Of a stretch of DNA of 64,000 nucleotides, positions 1 through 8,319 are shown piece after piece (the first letter of the stretch is position 1; the number at the start of each line of letters is the position of its first letter). The notes below the pieces were generated by a model. It searched no databases. It was not told where the DNA came from and saw only the letters and a list, made by a program, of their open reading frames with translations. Location of the stretch: IMG/VR virus record IMGVR_UViG_3300024255_001563, positions 1 through 64,000 of that record; one strand, given 5' to 3'. The position numbers and the translations under genes are program-made. This stretch comes from a virus.

Positions 1-210
1 AGAGTCTGGTATCTCTACATATATGTCACAGCGACAGTAGATATCCCCGGGTAACGATGTTGAACTAGTGCGAAGTAGTTGCCATTCCCAATTGTTAGAC
101 TCTACAGTTTTATATAATTCGTCACCTAGTTCTCGACGTATCCATAAATGTTCCATCTCGGAATCAGCGTGTGTCCATTTGTATTCACACTGTCCTAGAT
201 AGTATCTCAT
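1..210 (-). CDS. Small hypothetical protein, partial at window edge
   Basis: An open frame starts at ATG 210 and stays open for 70 codons to base 1, so its C-terminus lies outside the window. The product begins MRYYLGQCEYKW and is rich in Trp and acidic residues. Its ATG overlaps the stop of the gene before it in an ATGA junction (207-210), typical of translational coupling in this genome. I do not recognise a domain. It probably belongs to the transcription unit that starts upstream of gp41. Confidence 0.6.
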   Translation of the reverse strand, partial: MRYYLGQCEYKWTHADSEMEHLWIRRELGDELYKTVESNNWEWQLLRTSSTSLPGDIYCRCDIYVEIPDS

Positions 211-428
211 TTTTTTGACTCATGTTTTAACAGTAGTGCATTAACTTCGTCAGTCTTAACTAACCATCCGTCTTGATTAACTATAAACACATCGCCGGGT
301 TGATACAACGGACGATCTTTATTACCAGGATTACCTTGTCTGTCTAGTCCCATAACTTCACCGTGCCAATCGCCTTCGATACGAAAATTGTCACCAGCTT
401 GATTGATGTTATATTCCATCCAGATCAT
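207..428 (-). CDS. Small hypothetical protein downstream of gp41
   Basis: This 73-residue protein has no recognised domain. A GGAG ribosome-binding site lies six bases before its ATG. It begins one base after the gp41 stop and ends in an ATGA overlap with the next small gene, so it is likely co-transcribed with gp41. The sequence looks like a small beta-rich soluble protein (GDVFIVNQDGWLV) with no signal peptide or membrane segment. The position suggests an early or middle gene, but its function is unknown. Confidence 0.7.
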   Translation of the reverse strand: MIWMEYNINQAGDNFRIEGDWHGEVMGLDRQGNPGNKDRPLYQPGDVFIVNQDGWLVKTDEVNALLLKHESKK

Positions 429-429
429 T

Positions 430-1860
430 TTAATCTCCTAAATTATTTAGAAAGTTTCTTAATTGTGTACTATTTGTTTCTGCTTTAATTTTACCTACAT
501 TGCCGCCTTCACTAGGATTTTCACTTACTGTATCTGCCGGCGTAGTTGTGCCGCCGCCACGTTTTAAATTATTCAGTAACGATGATCCAGTTTGAGATCC
601 TGTTGTTGTTTGTTCATCTTCTTCACCTAAGTCTTCAATGCGTAGTGTGTCTAAGTTAAATCCTAGATCAATCTTTTGTCCTACGCCACTACTGTTACGT
701 GTCTTCATCAGCTGTAGTTGATAGCGTCCACGTTCACGCATTGCTCTACTTGTAAAGATACCAAACACGTTATCCGCAGTCTGGATCTTACTAAGTCCAC
801 CTGAGATATGCGAGTGATCAAATTCAATTTCTTCAACAGCACCACGGTTCAACTGTGCCGCTGTAACAAACACTGTGTTCAATTCCATTGCTAGGTTACG
901 TAGCTCTTCCGATACGTACTTGTCTTTGATAAACAAGTTCTCTGCACTTACCTTTGTGCTTGCTGGCATTAACAAGTCTAAGTAGTCAATCAGTAGCACG
1001 TCTACCTTCTTGCCAGTTTTAATTTCATACTCTTTGATGTATGAACGTACATCGTTTGCTGTCTTGCCCGATGGCATATACTTGACCTGGAACGCACCTG
1101 ACTTTTTGCCGATCATCTTAACTTTCATCTCGACATCGTCAATGCTCTTAAACACATCACGACTCGGAATGCCAGTAGTCATACTATCAAGTCTCATACT
1201 AACTAGACTCTCTGCAAGCTCTAGTGTCAAGTAGATTACGTTCAAGCCTTTCTCAGCCATGTTAACACCAATGTTAGCAAGGAACAAACTCTTACCTGCA
1301 CCCGAGCCACCTGCAAAGATATTCAGCTCGCCTCTGTTGAAGCCACCAAACAGTTTCTTATCCATAGCTGGCCAGCCTGTGCTTACCTGTCCGTTTGTAC
1401 TCTTAATGCCTTCTAGTCTAGCTCTTGGATCAGCATAATAGTTTGTACCTAAGTCTTTTTGCAAACCTATCTGTACAGCCTTCTTAACTAAGTCTTCACA
1501 TGCACCATAGTCGCCATTCTCTAACAAGTCAGCACTCTTTAGGATTGCCGCTTCTAGTGCTTTGTGTTTACTAAATGTTTCAAACTCTTGCATCAACCAA
1601 TCGTAATGATTCTCTTGCAGTTCGCCTACGTCTTTTAATTGTACATCAGTTGCTGCATTAATCATATCGAGCGTAGGCAATGCATTATGTTCCATAACAT
1701 AATTGTTTAAAAACTCTGCCGGAGCCTTTAGTCTTCTATCAAAACTATCTGGATCAAACACAGCTTGACAGCGTACAAAGCTCTCAGCATCGCTCATCAT
1801 CATTTCTAGATATACTTTTTGTATATCATATCCATAGTCTGTGTTTTGTCTAGTTGCCAT
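430..1860 (-). CDS. 41: Replicative DNA helicase, T4 gp41-like (DnaB family)
   Basis: The 476-residue length matches T4 gp41 (475). An N-terminal helical domain is followed by a RecA-like motor with Walker A GGSGAGKS at about residues 184-191 and Walker B LLIDYLDLL at about 289-297. The family forms a hexameric 5'-3' helicase that unwinds DNA for the lagging strand and works with the gp61 primase, encoded two genes upstream. A strong host-type promoter sits 60-90 bases before the start. The C-terminal 70 residues are low-complexity (Gly/Thr/Asn), as in tails that bind partners. The identification is secure. Confidence 0.95.
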   Translation of the reverse strand: MATRQNTDYGYDIQKVYLEMMMSDAESFVRCQAVFDPDSFDRRLKAPAEFLNNYVMEHNALPTLDMINAATDVQLKDVGELQENHYDWLMQEFETFSKHKALEAAILKSADLLENGDYGACEDLVKKAVQIGLQKDLGTNYYADPRARLEGIKSTNGQVSTGWPAMDKKLFGGFNRGELNIFAGGSGAGKSLFLANIGVNMAEKGLNVIYLTLELAESLVSMRLDSMTTGIPSRDVFKSIDDVEMKVKMIGKKSGAFQVKYMPSGKTANDVRSYIKEYEIKTGKKVDVLLIDYLDLLMPASTKVSAENLFIKDKYVSEELRNLAMELNTVFVTAAQLNRGAVEEIEFDHSHISGGLSKIQTADNVFGIFTSRAMRERGRYQLQLMKTRNSSGVGQKIDLGFNLDTLRIEDLGEEDEQTTTGSQTGSSLLNNLKRGGGTTTPADTVSENPSEGGNVGKIKAETNSTQLRNFLNNLGD

Positions 1861-1919
1861 TCTTTGCTTCCGTTATATGTGATTGCGCTTTTACTTGTCC
1901 ACATGTCTTACAATATCTT

Positions 1920-1947
1920 ATTATAACACAAAACTTGTGATTGTCAA
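1920..1947 (-). promoter_or_regulatory. Sigma70-type promoter for gp41
   Basis: On the minus strand a perfect TTGACA (1942-1947) is followed after 16 bases by a perfect TATAAT (1920-1925). It lies in the 117-base gap before gp41, the largest gap in the window, and has no T4 late element. It is therefore likely to be an early promoter read by unmodified host polymerase. Confidence 0.75.
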
Positions 1948-1977
1948 ACTCAATTATTTGTTTGTTTTCTGTTTGTA

Positions 1978-3480
1978 TTACGTTGTTGCAGCAGCCGTGC
2001 ATACCTTTACTCCATAGTGTTCTTCAAATTCTACTGCATCCTCTACAGTATTAACCATAGGCTTGCCTTTGATGTTGAGACTTGTGTTCAGTAGTATAGG
2101 GCATCCAGTTTCCTCATACCAGCGTTCTAACAGTTTTCTAAAGCCCACGCTTTGATTAGCAGAAACTGTCTGTACCCTAGAGGTGCCGTCCCCGTGGACA
2201 ATTGCAGGTAATCCAGGATCCGTGCAAGTTGCAGTGTATTGCATGAAGGGGCTGACATATCCGTCGAAATAGGCAGAGGCATGCTCCTCGAGGATCGCTG
2301 GAGCAAAGGGTCTAAACTTCTGTCTACGCTTGATGGTATTGACTCTGTCCTTGATATCTGTGCCGCGGGGGTCTGCAAGTAAGGAGCGATGTCCGAAAGC
2401 TCTGGGCCCGAACTCTGCTCTACCATTGGCGACACCGCAAATACCAGTAGTAAGCAACTCATGTAGAACTTCTTCAACGGGATAATCTCCTTCTATTTCG
2501 TAGCCTGTATACACATGTGGCATAGGCATAAACTCTTTCCTATGCGCTAGTACAGCACCTATAGCACTTCCTGCATCACCCGGGTTGGGCATAATCCATA
2601 CATCGTTCCAATCACTCTTGATAGTGCCGTTTGCACTACAGTTTAGAGCGCACCCTCCCATCAACACTAGGTTACCCGATGGCGATTTCCATCTAGCCCA
2701 GTTGCTGATGTACTTCAATATGTACGCATATATTCCTTGCACAGCAGCCGCTATGTCAAACATGTCTTGCTCTGTAGTAAGGTCTGGGCGCCACCACTGA
2801 CATCCTCTATGCAAGTTGTGTTTAAGTTTGATGGTTGGCTTGTTAAAGAAGATCTGTTTAAGGCTATCATCTTCAAGAGGGTGAAAAAATTCTTCTAGTA
2901 TCTCGTTGAAAAACCTTAGGGGGTCTCCATATGCTGCCATGCCCATAAGGATATATTCATCCTCCTGTGGCTTCAGTCCCAGTCTCTGCGTGAAGGCCGA
3001 GTACCATAGTCCAACGGAATGTGGGTAGCTTTGCGAGTAGATTCTTTTGAGTCCGTTGTCGGCTCCGTTCCAAATAGTGAGTGTTTGAAATTCACCGATA
3101 CTGTCAATAACAACAACAGTGGCTTCTCTAAAAGGACTAGTATAAAAACCGGCAGCAGCATGGGCAAGGTGATGATCAGTATAACGAATAGGAGCAGATA
3201 TACCATACTGTCGAAGATAACGATTAACATTATTTTCGGCCAACCGAAGTCCTTGTCCAGCTCGAATCTGTCTAAGAGTTTTTCTAAAGGGTCTTTCGTA
3301 CCAAATAATTTCATCCGGTTCTCCAAATTGTCGTGCATAGTTAATTATCTCTTTGTTAAGATGCGGATCATTCTTAACTCCGCTGAACCGTTCAGTGTGG
3401 CTAGCAAATTCTAAACCGTTGTCAGTAAATACAGCCAATGCTGCATCGTGACTGTTTGCACTTATACCCCAAGTAATCAT
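1978..3480 (-). CDS. Carbamoyltransferase, NodU/CmcH family (copy 1)
   Basis: This 500-residue protein has the family hallmarks: an N-terminal Kae1-like fold beginning WGISANSHDAA, the metal-binding HHLAHA motif (about 103-108), and the C-terminal carbamoyltransferase block FGPRAFGHRSLLADPR followed by ILLNTSLN. Such enzymes use carbamoyl phosphate and ATP to make carbamoyl-AMP and move the carbamoyl group to a hydroxyl on a sugar or antibiotic-like substrate. It is shorter than many members (about 550-620). It lies next to primase rather than in the sugar cluster. A second, diverged copy is at 56523-58235. The acceptor is unknown. Confidence 0.88.
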   Translation of the reverse strand: MITWGISANSHDAALAVFTDNGLEFASHTERFSGVKNDPHLNKEIINYARQFGEPDEIIWYERPFRKTLRQIRAGQGLRLAENNVNRYLRQYGISAPIRYTDHHLAHAAAGFYTSPFREATVVVIDSIGEFQTLTIWNGADNGLKRIYSQSYPHSVGLWYSAFTQRLGLKPQEDEYILMGMAAYGDPLRFFNEILEEFFHPLEDDSLKQIFFNKPTIKLKHNLHRGCQWWRPDLTTEQDMFDIAAAVQGIYAYILKYISNWARWKSPSGNLVLMGGCALNCSANGTIKSDWNDVWIMPNPGDAGSAIGAVLAHRKEFMPMPHVYTGYEIEGDYPVEEVLHELLTTGICGVANGRAEFGPRAFGHRSLLADPRGTDIKDRVNTIKRRQKFRPFAPAILEEHASAYFDGYVSPFMQYTATCTDPGLPAIVHGDGTSRVQTVSANQSVGFRKLLERWYEETGCPILLNTSLNIKGKPMVNTVEDAVEFEEHYGVKVCTAAATT

Positions 3481-3599
3481 TTGTAAATAAACGGGTCCTT
3501 CTTGCGTAATTCTTTTAAACGTTTTCTAAATCGTATTTCTTCTTTAACTCGTGTATACGGCCAAATAAATATAGACCAAACTTTCTTAATTAAAACCAT
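3477..3599 (-). CDS. 40-residue basic protein between gp61 and carbamoyltransferase
   Basis: This short frame starts with an ATG inside the last codons of gp61 and ends in an ATGA overlap with the carbamoyltransferase start (3477-3480). The product begins MVLIKKVWSIF and ends LRKKDPFIYK. It has a short hydrophobic start and a highly basic helix. The overlaps at both ends and full use of the gap argue that it is real. I infer a membrane- or nucleic-acid-associated small protein; the function is unknown. Confidence 0.6.
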   Translation of the reverse strand: MVLIKKVWSIFIWPYTRVKEEIRFRKRLKELRKKDPFIYK

Positions 3600-4564
3600 T
3601 TCTTTGCTCTCAATCTAATTTTTAATGGGCTACTTTCAGCAGCACTTGCAATACTATACAATGTGTATAGTCTACCATACTTATCAACAGCATCACCTAC
3701 ATCGTTAATGTCTTGATCCCAGTCAGGCATGCTAACATGCCAGCCTCGGTCAATAGCTTGTTCAACTAGTTTGCTACCTGCTTTGTCTCTATCCGGTACA
3801 ACATATATATCCTTGCCTAGTCTGTTGAGCAACAATGCTTGTGCATCACCTATGTCACTACCACCGATGGCACAGCCATCTATGTGTAATGCATCAATTT
3901 GTCCTTCGCATAGTATGCAGAATATCTTATTAGGACCTTGTTCGTCTAAATTAAACACATAACCAGGTTGCATAGTAGTCAGGTACTTGCTTTTGCTTTC
4001 CCCTACTGTACGGGCTGTATATCCGACTATGCGCCCCTCGTAGTAGAAAGGTATAATAAGTCTATCGCGATAAGCAAGACTCGGTGACCAATAGTAATCT
4101 GTATCGTCTAAGTTCAACTGTCTTGCAGACATATATTCTAATATAGACATACTAAACTTGTTGAATTCTTTTATATCTGTAATCTTAATAGCATCTTCTG
4201 GCAATTGTACAGTACTAAACTCCGGTAGTTCAACTTTGTGTTGTTTTACTTCAACCCCTTCGTTTTCACGCATAACATCTAATGCTAGTTTTGTAATTTC
4301 GTCGTCAGGCGCATTAAGCCATTCAAGTAACTTCTTAAACTTATAACTAAGATTACGTCCTGGCTGCCAGCTAGCTTTGTATCCACAGTTGAAACAATGA
4401 AAACTTACTGCTTCACCTTCATGTATAACTCCGCCTCTGCCTTTCGTATCTTGTGTTTCACCGTTATGTATACAACAGGGTGCAATGAAACTAGTCCAAC
4501 CACTAGGAGTGGTTTTACGTTTTGCAGGCAAATATAAAGTCAAGGTGTCAGATACGATGCTCAT
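3590..4564 (-). CDS. 61: DNA primase, T4 gp61-like
   Basis: The 324-residue protein has an N-terminal zinc-ribbon (Cys30, Cys31, His33, then CFNC at 57-60) and a TOPRIM segment with CEGQIDALHI, followed by the acidic DRD motif of the same fold. T4 gp61 (342 aa) makes pentaribonucleotide primers and associates with gp41, also encoded here. The basic C-terminus (KIRLRAKKWF) resembles the T4 C-terminal tail. The small basic gene at 3477-3599 starts inside its 3' end. Confidence 0.9.
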   Translation of the reverse strand: MSIVSDTLTLYLPAKRKTTPSGWTSFIAPCCIHNGETQDTKGRGGVIHEGEAVSFHCFNCGYKASWQPGRNLSYKFKKLLEWLNAPDDEITKLALDVMRENEGVEVKQHKVELPEFSTVQLPEDAIKITDIKEFNKFSMSILEYMSARQLNLDDTDYYWSPSLAYRDRLIIPFYYEGRIVGYTARTVGESKSKYLTTMQPGYVFNLDEQGPNKIFCILCEGQIDALHIDGCAIGGSDIGDAQALLLNRLGKDIYVVPDRDKAGSKLVEQAIDRGWHVSMPDWDQDINDVGDAVDKYGRLYTLYSIASAAESSPLKIRLRAKKWF

Positions 4565-4567
4565 ACA

Positions 4568-4599
4568 ATTATACTAGCATCAAGTTATAATATTGTCAA
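4568..4599 (-). promoter_or_regulatory. Possible sigma70-type promoter before gp61
   Basis: A perfect TTGACA (4594-4599) and a perfect TATAAT (4568-4573) occur on the minus strand, but 20 bases apart, longer than the usual 16-18. The TATAAT also ends only three bases before the gp61 ATG, so either the promoter is weak or it yields a leaderless message. Confidence 0.3.
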
Positions 4600-4600
4600 G

Positions 4601-5389
4601 TTAATTTCTAATTAATATTTTTGTAATACTATCTGCAGGAGAAGTTGTTGCTTTAAATCTTAGATGACTTAGTACACCATTAAAATTTACAAACGAAGGT
4701 TCTGACTCTGATCCTGTAAAACTCACAGTAGTAATATCAGACCAGTAAGTGCTTTCATCGATTTGATTATCAAGTGTACCTTGTAATATTATATCCCCTA
4801 TATAGCTATCGCTATAGATAGCAGCAGTGTGTAATGCTTCATTACCATTAATACCTGGTTCTGCATTAATTGATTCTGAAATCCAATACGGGGTATCTTC
4901 TGTTACTTGTGTAAATGTAGAAATGCTTTTAGATTCTTTTGCTCCAGGAAATGCACTACTATTAACTTTTATTATTCCGTCGTTGCCAAAATGACTATTA
5001 GAATAAGTTATTACATTTGTGTCATCTTGATCATTAAGGTATATATTATAACTTAGATATTGATCTTTAATATTAAGTAAATCATTTTCTGTAACAGTTA
5101 CTTTAAATAATCCTTTTATCGGAGTTGATCCATCTGATGTAAGTTGAACTCCGTCATGTTCGATTACTAGATTTTTATTTTCATCAAATGCTACAAATTT
5201 CATAGTATAACTAGAAAGGTCAATTGCTTTTTGATCTGCATTTAATAGTCTAAAATCTAAGACATTATCAATGCCTTTATATACTTGAAGTTGTTTATTA
5301 TACACTGGTCTATACTCCGTAATGAATCCTGCCATATCTACTACGGCTGTGGTTGTGTTTGAGACTAAATATCTAGGTACTAATTGCAT
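4601..5389 (-). CDS. Putative virion structural protein (baseplate/fibre type)
   Basis: This 262-residue beta-rich protein has an N-terminal part resembling baseplate or receptor-binding adaptor domains (IDLSSYTMKFVAFDENKN) and a C-terminal part (WSDITTVSFTG, then LRFKATT and ITKILIRN). I associate such patterns with marine T4-like virion proteins. A T4-like late element GATAAATA lies directly upstream, with the ATG six bases after its last A, so the message may be leaderless. Late expression supports a structural role. The exact place in the virion is not known. Confidence 0.6.
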   Translation of the reverse strand: MQLVPRYLVSNTTTAVVDMAGFITEYRPVYNKQLQVYKGIDNVLDFRLLNADQKAIDLSSYTMKFVAFDENKNLVIEHDGVQLTSDGSTPIKGLFKVTVTENDLLNIKDQYLSYNIYLNDQDDTNVITYSNSHFGNDGIIKVNSSAFPGAKESKSISTFTQVTEDTPYWISESINAEPGINGNEALHTAAIYSDSYIGDIILQGTLDNQIDESTYWSDITTVSFTGSESEPSFVNFNGVLSHLRFKATTSPADSITKILIRN

Positions 5390-5394
5390 ACTAA

Positions 5395-5402
5395 TATTTA
5401 TC
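5395..5402 (-). promoter_or_regulatory. T4-type late promoter, leaderless geometry
   Basis: The minus strand reads GATAAATA. With T4 spacing (-13 to -6) the predicted +1 is the A of the ATG at 5389, so there would be no 5' leader or ribosome-binding site. Confidence 0.65.
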
Positions 5403-5410
5403 GGAAAAGC

Positions 5411-5782
5411 ATGTTAACAAAAGATATAAAAGATAATTTTCCATTTTTAAGTGTAGTAACTTATGGCGGAAATGAATACATTGGTATAATCATAAATCAA
5501 GATCAATGGGTAACTAGTATGTATGTGTATACTAATATAAACACTGAAATAGAAAAAACAAAATTTTTAGAACTAGGAGATGTGTGGTGGTGGGAATCAA
5601 ATAGAATGATACCTATTAACATATTCTTGAAAAGTGAATTAGATCCATTTAAATATTCTATTGTAACAATGAACTCTAAAGACGTAAGAGTGTCATTAGG
5701 CCCTTGTGTAAATTTAAATAACTTATCAATTAAAAGAGTTAAACGAAAACACGTTCAACTTATTAGAAAGCCTAAGAGCTAA
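5411..5782 (+). CDS. Hypothetical protein, 123 aa
   Basis: The start at 5411 is chosen because a purine-rich GGAAAAG precedes it. An upstream in-frame ATG at 5384 lies inside the divergent gene's start. The product is beta-rich and aromatic (VWWWES) and ends in a strongly basic tail (KRVKRKHVQLIRKPK). No family is recognised. It overlaps the opposite-strand DnaE-like gene tail-to-tail by 11 bases. It is one of the few plus-strand genes in the first 41 kb. Confidence 0.6.
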   Translation: MLTKDIKDNFPFLSVVTYGGNEYIGIIINQDQWVTSMYVYTNINTEIEKTKFLELGDVWWWESNRMIPINIFLKSELDPFKYSIVTMNSKDVRVSLGPCVNLNNLSIKRVKRKHVQLIRKPKS

Positions 5783-6332
5783 AATTCTCGCATACTAAAT
5801 TCATATGTACTACGCATGCCATAGCATAACTTATAGCATGTGCTTTCTTAAAGTAGTATGCACCGTCAGTCGGCTTTGTCCACACTTCTTTCATTATCGT
5901 TTCCCAACTTTCGTTCAGCAAGTATCTCTTGGCTGGCCGAATAATTGCTAAAGTTGCTGCTAGTTGTTCCACTGAACAAGGCTTTAAAATCTTTAACAAC
6001 TGATGCTGGTTGTTGAGGTGGAAGATTAGATCTGAGAAGTCGCTGTGTTGTAATAGAGTCCATTGTGGTTCTTTCTGCATTAGTGATTGTAAATGTACTT
6101 CGTCATTTACATCTTTATATATGCTTACATTTAAAAAATCAAGTTTAAAGTATCCACGCTCTTCTGCTGTCTTATGTTCAATTGTAGATAGGTTATCTAC
6201 AGGGTTATGCGGAATCTCAGTTGCGTAAACTCCGGTGTTATGCTTCTTGCCTGTATCTAATTTTGCCGTTCGGTGTTGTATCTTATTTAAGATAATATTA
6301 CGATCAGCAAAGTCAATATCAATATCTGGCAT
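5772..6332 (-). CDS. Miniature DnaE-like (Pol III alpha, C-family polymerase) protein
   Basis: This 186-residue protein opens with MPDIDIDFADR, the C-family polymerase motif carrying two catalytic aspartates. It continues with YFKLDFLNVS, matching the KFDFLGL motif that holds the third aspartate, and then LKPCSVEQLAATLAIIRPA and KAHAISYAM, which match the finger region of bacterial DnaE. The PHP domain, thumb, most of the fingers and the C-terminal modules are absent (DnaE is about 1160 aa). All three metal-binding aspartates appear kept, so it may not be a dead relic. Activity and role are unknown. A TAGGATAG ribosome-binding site precedes the ATG. Confidence 0.75.
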   Translation of the reverse strand: MPDIDIDFADRNIILNKIQHRTAKLDTGKKHNTGVYATEIPHNPVDNLSTIEHKTAEERGYFKLDFLNVSIYKDVNDEVHLQSLMQKEPQWTLLQHSDFSDLIFHLNNQHQLLKILKPCSVEQLAATLAIIRPAKRYLLNESWETIMKEVWTKPTDGAYYFKKAHAISYAMACVVHMNLVCENFSS

Positions 6333-6340
6333 ACTCTATC

Positions 6341-6622
6341 CTATAATAAAAATAATTGTATCATAGCAATTGAATTCATTACTACAAACCATAATGTTAA
6401 CACGATAGCAAACCCTGCTTTGCGAATCCACGTACTAATTACACCAAGAATACTTCCTACTAGATACATAGGAATAAAGATCTTAGTTGCAGGATCTAGC
6501 ACAGTATATGTTAATACTGCACTAGCACCTATCAGCATTACAGCTTCAATTAGTTCGCAATAAAATGCAAACGGTGATAGTTTATAACTATCTTTAAAAA
6601 AGTCTATAACGTATTTAATCAT
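6341..6622 (-). CDS. Small integral membrane protein
   Basis: The 93-residue protein has about three hydrophobic segments (around residues 25-45, 48-64 and 70-92) and an amphipathic start (MIKYVIDFFKDSYKL). No family is recognised. It overlaps the upstream 63-aa gene by eight bases and lies in the early-type operon that also holds the nucleotidyltransferase and APS kinase. An inner-membrane location is inferred from the segments alone. Confidence 0.6.
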   Translation of the reverse strand: MIKYVIDFFKDSYKLSPFAFYCELIEAVMLIGASAVLTYTVLDPATKIFIPMYLVGSILGVISTWIRKAGFAIVLTLWFVVMNSIAMIQLFLL

Positions 6623-6806
6623 CTGATCCCTCTATTTTACTCCAGTGGTATTCACCATCTTTGGGTGTACATCCGATATACTCTTCTCCAGTCTCTCTAT
6701 CAACTAATTTCCACTTCATAGGTGCTTTTGTTTTGACAATAAGTTCTACTGGCTTTTCAAGTTCATATACAGTTACGCCGTTTTTTAATTCTCTAAAGTT
6801 TGCCAT
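6615..6806 (-). CDS. Small hypothetical protein, 63 aa
   Basis: This soluble protein begins MANFRELKNGVTVYEL, has a beta-rich body and a short acidic tail. It overlaps the nucleotidyltransferase upstream by 14 bases and the membrane-protein gene downstream by eight, so it is very likely translated from the same message. No catalytic motif is visible. Confidence 0.65.
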   Translation of the reverse strand: MANFRELKNGVTVYELEKPVELIVKTKAPMKWKLVDRETGEEYIGCTPKDGEYHWSKIEGSDD

Positions 6807-7197
6807 CTTCTCTCATCTTTTTGCGTATTTTTGTTGCACTAATGTCGTGTATATCTTTACCTAAATCGTGTTCAGTAAATGTATATCCAACGCCTCTTCC
6901 ATAACTAATGTCTACAATGTTTGGAACTATCATAATAACATATTCTTCGTTATAAGTAAAGCCTTCTTTTGCTAGTTCTTTTTTGATGTTTTCTTCTACG
7001 TCAGTAACAATAAACGGATTGTCATCTTGTGTTGCTGTGCGTCCGCCTGACGCATCTGTGTCTTGTGGTACAGTTCTAATCTGTATGCATACTTGTCCTG
7101 TTTCGGCAAGAGCTCGTTTAAACAGTTCTGTATGTCCAGCATGCCAAGGTTGCCAACGGCCTAACATTTGTGTAGTAGGCTTAAATCTATCAAACAT
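6793..7197 (-). CDS. HxGH-superfamily nucleotidyltransferase
   Basis: The 134-residue protein has the nucleotidyltransferase signature GRWQPWHAGH near residue 12 (HAGH is the ATP-binding motif) and ISATKIRKKM near the C-terminus, equivalent to the ISSTxIR motif. Members activate small molecules with ATP or CTP (NMN, pantetheine, glycerol phosphate, sulfate). The start at 7197 is chosen because a GGAGAG site precedes it. It overlaps the APS-kinase-like gene by eight bases. That pairing raises the possibility of a sulfate adenylyltransferase-like role, but NMN or sugar substrates fit equally well. Confidence 0.7.
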   Translation of the reverse strand: MFDRFKPTTQMLGRWQPWHAGHTELFKRALAETGQVCIQIRTVPQDTDASGGRTATQDDNPFIVTDVEENIKKELAKEGFTYNEEYVIMIVPNIVDISYGRGVGYTFTEHDLGKDIHDISATKIRKKMREDGKL

Positions 7198-7621
7198 TTT
7201 TTGCTCTCCAATATTGGTATCTTTCAACTGCAAGCATTAGTGTTTGGTGTGTATCCTCAAACCACTCTGCTACATGATAATCGCATTTAGGCGGTTGTTC
7301 AAATACTTTGTTTGTATCTTCAAACCTACCTTCTTTAATAGTATCCATCCACACTGTAAAGTCAGGGTCAAAGGCGTTACGTGCTGCTTCTGTAGGGCAT
7401 ACAAAGTCTGTAATAGCAATCTTACCTGCCATTACAACACCGTCGCTTAGATGACGCATACGCTGTGCTTGTCGCATACGTCCTTCAGGTGTAAAGTCCC
7501 AGTCGTCATACTTTGTGCGTACTGCATCTGCATTGATATGCACGCCGCCTAATAGTTGGGCAAAGGGCGTTGCTAGCGTAGTTTTGCCACTACCGGGTAA
7601 TCCAAATATTAATATTTTCAT
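7190..7621 (-). CDS. Adenylylsulfate kinase-like P-loop kinase
   Basis: The 143-residue protein has Walker A GLPGSGKTTLA (residues 7-17), an APS-kinase-like NADAVRTKYDDWDFTPEGR block where CysC has DGDxxR, and the later FVCPTEAAR and VWMDTI blocks that match CysC order. CysC phosphorylates adenylylsulfate to PAPS, the donor for sulfotransferases; one is encoded at 23481-24113. A different small-molecule kinase of the same fold cannot be excluded. It overlaps the nucleotidyltransferase downstream and the zinc-finger gene upstream (ATGA-type overlap). Confidence 0.72.
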   Translation of the reverse strand: MKILIFGLPGSGKTTLATPFAQLLGGVHINADAVRTKYDDWDFTPEGRMRQAQRMRHLSDGVVMAGKIAITDFVCPTEAARNAFDPDFTVWMDTIKEGRFEDTNKVFEQPPKCDYHVAEWFEDTHQTLMLAVERYQYWRAKNV

Positions 7622-8319
7622 AATGCACTTTCTTTTACTATGTCTTTTACTAATTGTACATCGTTCGGTTGTCGTTTAAACCGTAATGCCCAATGTTGTG
7701 GATTAATAACATGATATACAAGAGACAATTGTTCATCATTTAATCTACTTAATAAATCCTTACCGCTTTTACAATTTAAAATAAGCCACGGACTTATTTT
7801 ACCATCTCTAATATTCCATACTGCTTTGTTAAGGCTAATGTGGTGAAAATAGTGATTCCAAGGAGCAGGCTCATGTTCACTTGCCCATTCCATCATTGTT
7901 GTTACACTGCGCTCCAGTGCCGTTGCTACATCTTCTTTAAGTACAAGATCAATTGCATATTTCTCGTACATTTCTTCTTTGCACCAGTGGTCAAGTTTAA
8001 CTCCACTAGTAACAACATAGTCAATATACTTTTCAGGATACAGAGGCTTTACATTGTTTAAGAAACTGCCGAACTTTACAAATGCATTATAATAAGGACT
8101 TGCACAAAACTCTTCATATGTTTTTTCTTTTTTATTGCCTGCACTTAGTTTATAGAATCTACCAAAAGCATAAAAGCCATAACGTACACGTTTCTCATCT
8201 TTCTGCAAAGCTCTGCGCTTCTTCTCACACATATGCGCTGCAAGAGTTTTTTCTCTTACATAACTGCTTCCGCAGTATTCGCACTTGTATGGTTTATCAG
8301 AGTTTGACGTCAATGTCAT
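7618..8319 (-). CDS. C2H2-like zinc-finger protein, conserved hypothetical
   Basis: From the ATG at 8319 the product is 233 residues. It begins with a single finger (KCEYCGSSYVREKTLAAHMC, two Cys then His/Cys), a basic linker and a helical body with no known catalytic motif. The ATG is preferred to an upstream TTG at 8367. The finger suggests DNA, RNA or protein binding. It lies in a tightly overlapping operon between APS kinase and a 154-aa protein, and its role there is unknown. Confidence 0.65.
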   Translation of the reverse strand: MTLTSNSDKPYKCEYCGSSYVREKTLAAHMCEKKRRALQKDEKRVRYGFYAFGRFYKLSAGNKKEKTYEEFCASPYYNAFVKFGSFLNNVKPLYPEKYIDYVVTSGVKLDHWCKEEMYEKYAIDLVLKEDVATALERSVTTMMEWASEHEPAPWNHYFHHISLNKAVWNIRDGKISPWLILNCKSGKDLLSRLNDEQLSLVYHVINPQHWALRFKRQPNDVQLVKDIVKESAL

